Shown here in pieces: positions 33,539-41,502 of a stretch of DNA of 64,000 nucleotides (the stretch's first letter is position 1; every line of letters begins with the position of its first letter). This DNA comes from Amycolatopsis bullii (lineage in GTDB: Bacteria > Actinomycetota > Actinomycetes > Mycobacteriales > Pseudonocardiaceae): the NCBI RefSeq assembly GCF_014654205.1, contig NZ_BNAW01000004.1, positions 283,369 through 347,368 of the forward strand, in the 5' to 3' direction. The notes beneath the pieces are model-generated. The model was not told where the DNA came from. It saw nothing but the letters and a program-made list of their open reading frames with translations, and ran no database searches. A program made the translations under genes and the position numbers.

Positions 33539-34534
33539 TCAGCTCGCCCGGCGCGCGGCGGCCGGGCGGAGCTCCTGCCGGATCCGCTCCCGCCACAGCT
33601 CGTAGGGCGGTTCCGGCCCGTCGTCGCCGTCGGCGCGCTCGGTGCGGTCGGCCAGGTTCTGCGCCTCCTGCACGGTCAGGTCGACCAGGGCACCGCACGC
33701 GAGGGAGGTGTGCGCCGGCACGTACCCGGAGTAGGTCCGCGCCTTCACCGCGAACACGACGCCCAGGCCGAGCTCGTCGTGGTACCCGCCGGCCGCCCGG
33801 CGCAGCCGCGCCAGCCCGAGCTGGTCACTGCCGCCCGCGAACGTCGCGGCGAGCCCGATCCCGCTCCACAGGTCGGCCCGCCGGTGCTCGGCGAACCGGC
33901 CGGCCGCGGCGGCCACCGCGTCCGGGTTCCCGCCGTGGATGAACCACAGCGCGCGGCCGACCCCCTGGTCGAACGCGCGGGGGAAGTACTCCGGGCGGCC
34001 GGCCCACGGGTAGGGCTCCGGGGCGGCCTGCCGCTCCACCCACTTCCCGGTGTCGAAGTAGGCGCGGTCGAAGCCGTAGCCGTCGACGGCGAGCCAGCTC
34101 ATCACCGGGTGGTAGGCCACCCCGGTCAGCTCGGGCAGCATCTTCTTCCACAGTGGACGCGGCAGCCGCGCCATCGCGAACCCGATCCCGATGTAGGCCA
34201 GGAAGATGTGCGGGCGGCCCGGTCCTTCGAGCAGCTCGCGGGTCCGGTCCGAGCCGCCGCCGGGCATGGCGTCGAGGACGGAGTAGCCCATCGTCGCGCC
34301 CTCGTAGGCGAACCCGCGCTGTTCGGGCTCGATCAGCGCGAGGCGCCGCTCGATCTCCCACAGCGACGCGCCTTCGATGGCCCATTCGAACCCGCACACG
34401 ACCGCCTGGGGCACCGCTTCCAGGCGGGCCGTGGCGTCGGTGTGCACCACCGGGAACCCGCGCTCGGCGAAGCCGACGGACGCGAGGGAGGGAGCGAGCA
34501 CGCGCTTGCGCAGCACGCCGAGCAGAGTCGACAT
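33539..34534 (-). CDS. UnbL-type DUF1702 protein, copy 2
   Basis: A 331-residue DUF1702 protein, a clear paralogue of the neighbouring copy. The same blocks appear: FAYEGATMGYSVLDAMPGG, FLAYIGIGFAMARLPR, LAVDGYGFDRAYFDT and FDQGVGRALWFIHGG. ATG 34534 has GGAAG about 9 bases upstream. It lies 107 bases upstream of copy 1 and 32 bases after the AraC gene, on the same strand. The two copies differ widely outside the core blocks, so this is an old duplication and not an assembly artefact. They may work as a heteromer. The gene symbol is left empty because either copy could be the orthologue. Confidence 0.88.
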   Translation of the reverse strand: MSTLLGVLRKRVLAPSLASVGFAERGFPVVHTDATARLEAVPQAVVCGFEWAIEGASLWEIERRLALIEPEQRGFAYEGATMGYSVLDAMPGGGSDRTRELLEGPGRPHIFLAYIGIGFAMARLPRPLWKKMLPELTGVAYHPVMSWLAVDGYGFDRAYFDTGKWVERQAAPEPYPWAGRPEYFPRAFDQGVGRALWFIHGGNPDAVAAAAGRFAEHRRADLWSGIGLAATFAGGSDQLGLARLRRAAGGYHDELGLGVVFAVKARTYSGYVPAHTSLACGALVDLTVQEAQNLADRTERADGDDGPEPPYELWRERIRQELRPAAARRAS

Positions 34535-34566
34535 CCGGATCTTCCTGTCGGTCGGGGGAACGGGGC

Positions 34567-35469
34567 TCAGGCGACGGCGCGCAGGTGCGGCCGTTGCGTG
34601 GCGAACTGCTGCCGGCTCGACGGCGTCGGCCGGGACGCCAGGGTGATCGCGATCGGCGGGTCGGTCAGCGCGGGCCGCCGCAGCCGGACGGTGACGCCCG
34701 GCGAGTCGAACGGCGACACGGCGGCCGAGGCGGTCCCGACCGTGAAAGCGGGGCCGCTCTTGGCGTGCACGCTGTGGTCGGCGATCGCAATCACGGTCCA
34801 GTTGCCCTCCGGCACGCCGTGCACGGTCAACCGCCCGGACCGGGTGTTGGCCGAGCCGCCGAAGGCGACCGGGCCGCGCTGCGGCACGTTGTCGGCGAAC
34901 ACGCCGACGAGAACGGTGGCCGGGGCCGCGTCGTCCGGCAGCACCAGGTCGACGTCCAGGTGGCCGGTGCCCATCGGCTGCGAAGCGCAGCCGGCTTCGC
35001 GCAGCGACTGCTGCGACGGCAGCCGCTGGAAGTACGCCGAGTGCGCGACGAGCAGCTCGCCGACGTCCGGTTCGCGGTACTCGGTCGGCGTCATGCCGAC
35101 GGCCCGGACGAACCGGCTGGTGAAGGTGCCGACGCTGCTGTAGCCGACGCTGCAGACGATGTCCGACACGGTCAGGGAAGTGGTCAGCAGCAGCCGTTTC
35201 GCCTCGAACAGGCGCACGGCCGTCAGGAACCGGCCCGGGGTGACCCCGGTCGCCTTCGCGAAGATGCGCGAGAAGTGGAAGGGGCTCACGTACACCTCGG
35301 CGGCCAGCGCCGACAGGGTGATGGGCTCGAAGTAGCGTTCGAGCAGCAGCTCGATCGCCCGCAGGATCGCCGGCTGGACGGCTTGTTCGCGTCTGAGCCG
35401 GTCCGCGTCCTCCGGTGGCTCGCCGGCCTCCCGCTGCGCTCCCGTGGACGCAACCGATCGCAAGATCAT
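34567..35469 (-). CDS. AraC-family regulator with C-terminal beta-rich domain
   Basis: A 300-residue protein. The AraC DNA-binding domain is near the N-terminus (about 30-140): ITLSALAAEVYVSPFHFSRIFAKATGVTPGRF, then AKRLLLTTSLTVSDIVCSVGYSSVGTFTSRF. The C-terminal part (about 165-270) is a beta-rich domain (VLVGVFADN, then PEGNWTVIAIADHS). A paralogue with the same order is at 45490. ATG at 35469 has GAGGT 8 bases upstream. It stands at the head of the unbL2 gene (32-base gap) and diverges from the SARP gene across a 491-base region. It is probably a pathway regulator. Confidence 0.88.
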   Translation of the reverse strand: MILRSVASTGAQREAGEPPEDADRLRREQAVQPAILRAIELLLERYFEPITLSALAAEVYVSPFHFSRIFAKATGVTPGRFLTAVRLFEAKRLLLTTSLTVSDIVCSVGYSSVGTFTSRFVRAVGMTPTEYREPDVGELLVAHSAYFQRLPSQQSLREAGCASQPMGTGHLDVDLVLPDDAAPATVLVGVFADNVPQRGPVAFGGSANTRSGRLTVHGVPEGNWTVIAIADHSVHAKSGPAFTVGTASAAVSPFDSPGVTVRLRRPALTDPPIAITLASRPTPSSRQQFATQRPHLRAVA

Positions 35470-35960
35470 CAGTCCAACCTCGAATTCCTCCGCTTGGATT
35501 TCCCTCGCCGCCAGGTAAGACGCCGGATGTCGCGGGTCGGTGGACGACCGATCGAGCCTCGACGGAGACCGGAGAAGGCGCTGTCGGCGGGGAACGCCGA
35601 ACCCGTGCGAAGGGCACGGCTCCCCTCGTGCACTTCGCACGGATCCGTTGTGAAAGCTGCCCCGACACGGCGAGTGAGCACCGGCTTCCGCCGTTCGCCC
35701 GGCCGGACGGCATGATCCGGACGGCCAATCCGGCCGGGTCGGGAGTCCGCGGCACGCGGCCGCGAAAAGTGCGGAACGCACGGGTCCGGGCGGAGAAACA
35801 CAGTTCGACTCTGGTGGGCGGCTCACTGGCCGCACCCCGGCCGCTCTGTCACATTCGAGTGTGGACAGCCGGGGGATCGACGGTACATCGGGAGTACATC
35901 GGTCCTGACGCGGCACTACTGGGGAGCCGGCACACGGCTGCACACTGGAGGCGTTCGGCA
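35470..35960. other. Divergent regulatory region, AraC-type and SARP genes
   Basis: 491 bases without a supported gene. Frames running through it are Pro/Arg-rich and lack ribosome sites. The right end carries direct repeats at 35884-35902 that look like a SARP site. Two divergent promoters are expected. Confidence 0.6.
35884..35902 (+). promoter_or_regulatory. TACATCGG direct repeats, 11-bp spacing (SARP-box-like)
   Basis: TACATCGG occurs at 35884-35891 and again at 35895-35902, one helical turn apart. SARP activators bind direct repeats of this spacing just upstream of a -10 region. The site is 58 bases before the SARP start codon, so autoregulation is possible. Confidence 0.5.
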
Positions 35961-36821
35961 ATGTACTCCGAAACTAGGCTAGCGGCCGGGGCAACCCCGC
36001 GGCCACGGGAACCATCCGAAAGTGTCGTCCGCTTCACGGTCCTCGGCCCGCTCGGCCTCCTGCGTGACGGCGTCGACTACGCGCCGACGACACCGAAGGT
36101 CCTGCAGCTGCTGGCCTTGCTGGTGGTCCGGCCGGGCCGGCTGGTCCACGCCGACTCGATCATGCAGGAGCTGTGGGCCAGCGACCCGATCCGCACGGTG
36201 CGGACCACCCTGCACACCTACGTCTACCATCTGCGGCGGTGCATCCAGCAGAACGGGCTCGCGGAGAACGCCGACGACCTGCTCGTCACCAAGAACCCGG
36301 GCTACGTCTTCCGCATCGACCCCGCGCAGGTGGACGTCTTCCGCTTCGACCGGCTGCAGCACGAAGGACAGGTCCTGCAACGGAACGGGCGGCACGACGA
36401 CGCGGCGGGCCGGTTCCGCGAGGCGCTGGACCTGTGGTCGGGGCCGCCGCTGGCGAACGTCTCTTGTGGACCGGTGCTGCAGTCGTACGTGACCCAGCTG
36501 GCCGAGCAGCACCGCACCACGCTGCACCTGCTGGTCGAGGCGGAGATCGCCAGCGGACGGCACCGCGAGCTGATCGGCGAGCTGCGGTCGCTGACCGGGG
36601 GCAACCCGCTGGACGAAGCACTGCACGGGCAGCTGATGCGGGTGCTGGGCCGCAGTGGCCGCCGGTCCGACGCGATGGCCGTGTACCGCGACCTGCGCCG
36701 CCGGCTCGCCGAGGAGCTGGGCGTCGAGCCGTGCGACGACCTGCAGCTGCTGCACCGCGAGCTCATCTCCGAGGGCGACCACAACCAGTTCCACCCCACC
36801 GCACGAAGTGAGGACCGATGA
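35961..36821 (+). CDS. SARP-family pathway activator
   Basis: A 286-residue protein of the small SARP type (DnrI/RedD class). Residues 25-115 form the OmpR-like winged-helix domain (FTVLGPLGLLRDGVDYAPTTPKVLQLLALLVV, then TVRTTLHTYVYHLRRCI, then NPGYVFRIDPAQVD). Residues 120-270 form the bacterial transcriptional-activation domain (AAGRFREALDLWSGPPLANV, AVYRDLRRRLAEELGVEP). No ATPase domain follows. GGAGG lies 10 bases before the ATG. It sits next to the enediyne-type cluster and is the likely positive regulator. Its stop overlaps the start of the broken HxlR gene by four bases, showing that the two were once translated together. Confidence 0.93.
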   Translation: MYSETRLAAGATPRPREPSESVVRFTVLGPLGLLRDGVDYAPTTPKVLQLLALLVVRPGRLVHADSIMQELWASDPIRTVRTTLHTYVYHLRRCIQQNGLAENADDLLVTKNPGYVFRIDPAQVDVFRFDRLQHEGQVLQRNGRHDDAAGRFREALDLWSGPPLANVSCGPVLQSYVTQLAEQHRTTLHLLVEAEIASGRHRELIGELRSLTGGNPLDEALHGQLMRVLGRSGRRSDAMAVYRDLRRRLAEELGVEPCDDLQLLHRELISEGDHNQFHPTARSEDR

Positions 36822-37407
36822 CCGCACAAACCCGTACCTATGGCCAGTTCTGCGGAGTGGCCCGCGATGGAGCTCGTCGGTGAGCGGTGGGCACTGCTCA
36901 CCGTGCGGGACCTCGTGCTCGGCTCGAAGCGGTACACGGAGCTGCAGGCCGGGCTCCCGAAGATCCCGCCGAGCATCCTGCCGGCCCGGCTCAACGAGCT
37001 GGAGAAGTCCGGGGTCGTCCGCCGGCGCGTGCGACCCGACCTGGACGCGAGCGTGGTGTACGAGCTCACCGAGTACGGCAGCGAGCTGGACCACGTCCTG
37101 CGACGCCGCCGACGGCGTGCAAGCGACGTTCGAGATCCGTTACCACGACACGATGACGTTGCACGCGATGGTCGACGACGGCGCGCTGAAGGTGACGGAG
37201 GGCCGCCTCCCGGACGCGGACCTGGTCATCCACGCCGACCGCGGCCGGGTCCTCCTCGACGTGATCGGCGGCCAGACGAGCGCCGCGGAGGCGGTCCGCA
37301 CGGGCCGCATCGCGATCGACGGCAGGCTGGCCGACCTGGAGCTGTTCGCCCGGCTCTTCCGCATCACCGCGGCACCTTCGCCGCAGGAGGGCATCGTCGT
37401 CCACTGA
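36818..37407 (+). pseudogene. HxlR-family regulator with SCP2-like domain, broken
   Basis: The intact paralogue at 52372 allows the damage to be read. The start MTAQTRTYGQFCGVAR is normal. At 36866 two bases are lost (CGC-G-ATG), shifting into the frame that reads MELVGERWALLTVRDLVLGSKRYTELQAGLPKIP up to SELDHVL. About 35 codons present in the paralogue (its LDLGLWGARSLGYPK region onward) are then missing near 37097. A third frame continues ADGVQATFEIRYHDTMTLHAMVDDG to a normal stop. Two lesions make real inactivation likely. The gene was coupled to the SARP gene (ATGA). Confidence 0.88.
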
Positions 37408-37497
37408 GGACAGTGCCGTGGGCGGCCACCCCCGCGGTGGCCACCCATTAGCCCGTGCCGGGCCGCGGCAACCGCTCGGCCCGGCCACGCGCGCGAG

Positions 37498-38724
37498 TCA
37501 CCCCAGCCGATCAGCCCGCCCCAGCAGATAACGCTGCTCGGGCCGGCTCGCGGTCGCCTCCGCCGCGCGGCGGTAGTGGGTTCGGGCGGCTTCGTGGTCG
37601 CCGGCCAGTTCCAGCAGGTGGGCCCGGGTCGCGTCGAGGCGGTGGCTCTGCTTCATCCGGCTGTCGTCCGCCAGGGTGGCCAGCAGCTCCAACCCCCGTT
37701 CCGGCCCCTCCGCCATCGCGATCGCGATCGCCTGGTTCAGCGTGACCACCGGGCTCGGCGCGAGCTCCTGGAGCACCGCGTAGAGCTGGACGATCTGCGG
37801 CCAGTCCGTGGTCTCCGCGCTGGGCGCTTCGTCGTGCAGCGCGGCGATGGCCGCCTGCACCTGGTACGGGCCGACCGGGTGGCGGCCCAGCGTACGGCGG
37901 ACCAGGCCGGCGCCCTCGGCGATCATCGCCCGATCCCACCGCCCGCGGTCCTGCTCGGCGAGCGGGACCAATTCGCCTTCGGGACCGACCCGCGCAGGCC
38001 GGCGTGCGTCCGTCAGGAGCATCAGTGCGAGCAGGCCCGCCACCTCGCCGTCGTCCGGCAGCAGCGCGTGCACCCCGCGGGTCAGGCGGATCGCTTCGCG
38101 CGCCAGCTCGGGTGCCTGGAGGTCCGTCCCGGACGTGGCCGCGTAGCCCTCGTTGAAGATCAGGTACAGCACCTGCAGCACGACCCGGAGCCGCTCCGCG
38201 CGGTCGGCCGGGTCCGGTTCGCCGAACGTCGAGCCTGCCGCCGCGATGCTCTCCTTCGCCCGCGTGATGCGCCGGGTCATGGTGGCTTCGGGCACGAGGA
38301 AGGCCTTGGCGATCTGCGCCGTGGTCAGCCCGCCGACCGCGCGCAGCGTCAGCGCGACCTGCGAGGGCGGGGAGACCGCCGGGTGGCAGCAGAGGAAGAG
38401 CAGGGTGAGCGAGTCGTCCTCGTCGGACGGCCGGTCGTCGTCCGGCCCGGGCGCCACCACCGGCTCGCGGACTGCGACGGACTCCTCCCGCCGCCGCCGC
38501 GCGCTTTCGCTGCGCCAGTGGTCGGTGAGCCGCCGGGTCGCGACGGCGACGAGCCAGCCATACGGGTTGTCCGGCACGCCGTCGGCGGGCCACTGCTGCG
38601 ACGCGGCGAGCAGTGCCTCCTGGACGGCGTCTTCGCACGCGTCGAACTGGCCGTACCGACGCACGAGCGCACCGAGCACCTGGGGCACCAGCGGCCGCAG
38701 GCGCTCCCCGACGGACGCGCTCAC
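37498..38724 (-). CDS. ECF42-type RNA polymerase sigma factor
   Basis: A 408-residue sigma factor. Region 2 is near residues 10-80 (YGQFDACEDAVQEALLAASQQWP, then NPYGWLVAVATRRLTDHWRSE). Region 4 is near 130-185 (LTLRAVGGLTTAQIAKAFLVPEATMTRRITRAKESI). A long helical C-terminal extension with TPR-like repeats (YQVQAAIAALHDEAPS, VTLNQAIAIAMAEG) follows. That length and extension mark the ECF42 group, which is genomically linked to DGPF/YCII proteins, as here. GTG at 38724 overlaps the YCII stop (GTGA). The extension probably controls activity, as no anti-sigma gene is present. Confidence 0.9.
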   Translation of the reverse strand: MSASVGERLRPLVPQVLGALVRRYGQFDACEDAVQEALLAASQQWPADGVPDNPYGWLVAVATRRLTDHWRSESARRRREESVAVREPVVAPGPDDDRPSDEDDSLTLLFLCCHPAVSPPSQVALTLRAVGGLTTAQIAKAFLVPEATMTRRITRAKESIAAAGSTFGEPDPADRAERLRVVLQVLYLIFNEGYAATSGTDLQAPELAREAIRLTRGVHALLPDDGEVAGLLALMLLTDARRPARVGPEGELVPLAEQDRGRWDRAMIAEGAGLVRRTLGRHPVGPYQVQAAIAALHDEAPSAETTDWPQIVQLYAVLQELAPSPVVTLNQAIAIAMAEGPERGLELLATLADDSRMKQSHRLDATRAHLLELAGDHEAARTHYRRAAEATASRPEQRYLLGRADRLG

Positions 38725-39110
38725 CCGCCGGTGAACCCGGATTCGGTTTCGGCGTCGGCGAAGAACACCACCGGCCGGACCTCGATGCCGAGCCCCTTGA
38801 TCCCGGCGTCCGGGATCATCGCGGCCACCTCGTAGGCGCGCTCGGGCGAGGCGCACTCGACCAGGTAGAACCCGGCCAGGAACTCCTTCGACTCGATGAA
38901 CGGCCCGTCGGTCACCGCCGGGACCCCGTCGGTCACCCGGACGACGGCGCTGCGGGCCGGGGCGTCGAGGGCCTGAGTGCTGATCATCTCCCCTGACTCC
39001 CGGATCCGGCGGATGAACTCGCCGTGGCCGCTCATCACCTCGTCCCTGTCCTGCTCGGACAGCGCCTCCCAGACGTCGGGGTTCATGTACATCGCCAGCA
39101 GGTACTTCAC
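38721..39110 (-). CDS. YCII/DGPF-domain protein, partner of the ECF42 sigma factor
   Basis: A 129-residue protein with the YCII fold. VKYLLAMYMNPDVW opens it and DGPFIESKEFLAGFYLVE (near residue 65) is the DGPF motif. GTG 39110 has GGAGGG 3-8 bases upstream and is used instead of an upstream in-frame start. The stop overlaps the sigma-factor GTG by four bases, so the two are made together. ECF42 sigma factors often drive transcription of their DGPF partner; its biochemical role is not settled. Confidence 0.9.
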   Translation of the reverse strand: MKYLLAMYMNPDVWEALSEQDRDEVMSGHGEFIRRIRESGEMISTQALDAPARSAVVRVTDGVPAVTDGPFIESKEFLAGFYLVECASPERAYEVAAMIPDAGIKGLGIEVRPVVFFADAETESGFTGG

Positions 39111-39243
39111 GTGCCCTCCCCGGATCCGGCCTTGCCGGTCCCGAACATAGCCGATCCGGGACCGCAACCCACGAGTCGCCCGCGGCGGCGGCCCGGGAGC
39201 AGCATCGACACCTCAGCGCCGATCAGCCACGGAGGCCGCAACC

Positions 39244-39945
39244 ATGTCCGACGTGTACGCCGATCTGGAGGCCGGGGCGGACGCCCTCGCGGACCTGGTG
39301 CACGCCCACGCGGGAGCCTTGCCGCTGCCGTCCGCCCGCGCGGTCGCCGCCCACCTCGCCGAACTCACGGTCGTCGCGCGGCGGGTCGTCCTGGCCGTGG
39401 AGGGCACCGGGACCGGGACCGCTCCCCGGATCACCGACGCCGGCCTGCTCGGCGACGCCGTGCTCGCCTGGCGTTCGGAACACCGCAAGGCCGTCGAGCT
39501 GCTGGCCACCGTGGCCGGGGACGTTCCGTGGCCCGGTGGCCCGCTGCGGCCGTCCCTGCTGGCGGCGGCGCTGCTGACGGTCCTGTTCGCCCGCGGCCAG
39601 GACATCGCCGACGTCCTCGGCGCCCGGCTCCCGCGCGACGACGCCATCGGCCACGTCGCCTACTACGGCGTCCGCACCAGCGGCGACGTCTACGCCGGGC
39701 ACGGCGGGCCGCCCGCCGGGCTGCTCCGGTTCGAGCTGACCGCGCCGTCGGGGACGCTCTGGGAATTCGGCCCCGCCGACGCGGCGGACCGGATCTCCGG
39801 CCGTGCCGAAGACTTCTGCCTGCTGTTCACCGGCCGTCGCCCGGCCGCCGGGCTGGCCGTCGAAGCCACCGGGCCGCGCGCCCGCCGATGGCTGGAACTG
39901 GTGCAGCAGCACAGAAATCCACTGTGGACGTCCGAATCGGACTGA
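39244..39945 (+). CDS. Degenerate TIGR03084/DinB-like protein, metal ligand replaced
   Basis: A 233-residue paralogue of the protein at 23875, matching best in its second half (FARGQDIADVLG, then FELTAPSGTLWEFGPADAADRI, then EDFCLLFTGRR). The first helical part is shorter and lacks the WxxRHQIAHL block that supplies metal-binding His. The FAHGQD motif reads FARGQD, so that His is Arg. The metal site is therefore probably gone, while the C-terminal domain is intact. It is a single gene that converges exactly on the YciO/Sua5 gene (stops adjoin). It may keep a binding but not a catalytic role, or be in early decay. Confidence 0.78.
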   Translation: MSDVYADLEAGADALADLVHAHAGALPLPSARAVAAHLAELTVVARRVVLAVEGTGTGTAPRITDAGLLGDAVLAWRSEHRKAVELLATVAGDVPWPGGPLRPSLLAAALLTVLFARGQDIADVLGARLPRDDAIGHVAYYGVRTSGDVYAGHGGPPAGLLRFELTAPSGTLWEFGPADAADRISGRAEDFCLLFTGRRPAAGLAVEATGPRARRWLELVQQHRNPLWTSESD

Positions 39946-40566
39946 TCAGGCGAAGCGGTCCGGGTCGCCCGCGCCGCGGCGGACGATCTCCGCCTCCCCC
40001 GAGGAGAAGTCGACCACCGTGGTCGGCTCGACCCCGCAGTCACCGGAGTCCACGACCGCGTCGAGCACGTGGTCGAGCTCGTCCTTGATCTCCCAGCCCT
40101 GCGTCAGCGGTTCCGGCACGTCCGGCAGGAGCAGCGTGCTGGACACCAGCGGTTCGCCCAGTTCGGCCAGCAGCGCCTGGGTGACCACGTGTGCCGGGAT
40201 GCGGACGCCGACGGTCTTCTTCTTGTCGTGCATCAGCCGCCGCGGCACTTCTTTGGTGGCCGGCAGGATGAACGTGTAGCTGCCCGGCGTCGCCGCCTTG
40301 ATCGCCCGGAAGACCGCGTTGTCCACGTGCACGAACTGGCCCAGCTGCCCGAAGTCCTGGCAGACCAGCGTGAAGTGGTGCCGCCGGTCGAGCTTGCGGA
40401 TCGCCCGGATGCGGTCGAGGCCCTCGGGGTTGTCGAGCCGGCACCCGAGCGCGTAACACGAGTCGGTCGGGTAGGCGATCAGCCCGTCGCGCCGCACCAG
40501 GTCCGCGATCTGGCCGATGGCGCGCCGCTGGGGGTTGTCCGGGTGCACGTCGAAGTACTTGGCCAT
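39946..40566 (-). CDS. Sua5/YciO/YrdC-family protein
   Basis: A 206-residue YrdC-domain protein. The motif YPTDSCYALGCRLDNPEGLDRI (near 33) and KLDRRHHFTLVCQDFGQL (near 58) are the KxR-like binding-site region, and GVRIPAH lies near residue 125. It is of the short YciO type, without the Sua5 C-terminal domain. TsaC/Sua5 proteins make threonylcarbamoyl-AMP for the t6A modification of tRNA; YciO proteins are relatives with weaker or uncertain activity. ATG 40566 opens with MAKYFDVHPDNPQRR, the standard YciO start. It is likely housekeeping. Confidence 0.88.
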   Translation of the reverse strand: MAKYFDVHPDNPQRRAIGQIADLVRRDGLIAYPTDSCYALGCRLDNPEGLDRIRAIRKLDRRHHFTLVCQDFGQLGQFVHVDNAVFRAIKAATPGSYTFILPATKEVPRRLMHDKKKTVGVRIPAHVVTQALLAELGEPLVSSTLLLPDVPEPLTQGWEIKDELDHVLDAVVDSGDCGVEPTTVVDFSSGEAEIVRRGAGDPDRFA

Positions 40567-40713
40567 GGCCGCGAGCCTAGGGCCCGGCCCGCGGCCGCGC
40601 CCGGCGGCCCGCGTCTCCCACCTTGCTCTGCCCGCTCGCGAACCGGTGACCTGGCCGGCGTCCGGGCGCACAATGCGCGGTGGGCACCGGCACACCGTAC
40701 CCAGGAGGCGATC

Positions 40714-41230
40714 ATGACCGAACTGGCGCTGCCCGGCCTGACCCGGCAGGCCCCACCCCGGGCCACGCCCCGTGCCGGCCGGGGCGTACCGGTTCGCCGG
40801 GCCCGCAGGCACGGTCACCCTGGCCGAGTTGTTCGACGGGCATCGACGGCTCGTGGTGCACCACACCGTCCCCGATCGCAGCCGGCCCGCCGCCGTCGCC
40901 TCCGCCGAAGAGCTTTCGGCCGCGCTGCAGACCCGGGACACCCGCCTGGTAATCGTTTCCCACGCCCCCTACACGAAGATCGAGCAGTACCGCAGGCACT
41001 TCGGGTGGGACCTGCCGGTGTATTAGGCGCTGGACACCGGGTTCGCCGCGGACTTCCCGGCGACGCGCCGCCTCGAGGGCGCCGGCCCCGGCGAGCACGA
41101 CGACGACGGTCCCGGCCTGAGCTTCTTCCGCCAGGACGGGCGATCCGTGCTGCACACCGGCTCGATCGCGGTGCCGTACCTGGATTTCCTCGCGCTGGCC
41201 GGTGTCGCGCGGGGCCGGGGCCGCGGCTGA
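40714..41230 (+). pseudogene. DUF899-like thioredoxin-fold protein, broken
   Basis: A good start (CAGGAGGCGATC then ATG at 40714) opens MTELALPGLTRQAPPRATP but the frame then shifts by one near 40770. The family text continues in the next frame as AYRFAGPAGTVTLAELFDGHRRLVVHH, then RDTRLVIVSHAPYTKIEQYRRHFGWDLPVY. An in-frame TAG at 41024-41026 stops it. Readable sequence resumes at once as ALDTGFAADFPATRR, then GLSFFRQDGRSVLHTGSIAVPYLDFLALAG. DUF899 proteins are thioredoxin-like. One frameshift and one nonsense codon together indicate a true pseudogene. It is also shorter than usual members. Confidence 0.8.
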
Positions 41231-41502
41231 CGAAGTGGACCGGACGTTCGGCCGGAGCCGGACGCACGGCGGCACGGCCACCCTTCGCCGACTGTGCCGA
41301 TCGTCGCCGATCCGGCCACAGTCACGGCCGAATGGCTTGGTAACAACGGTTACGTGCAGTACAGGGGCGGCCTACTTCGGGCCGGATTGGTAATACGAGC
41401 CGACGGGATGAGATAGGATTGGCCGGAAGCATGCAGACCGAGCTCAGCCCGGGTCACCGAACCCACTCCGTGCGACGCCACGACACCGGAGGATCGTTGC
41501 GC

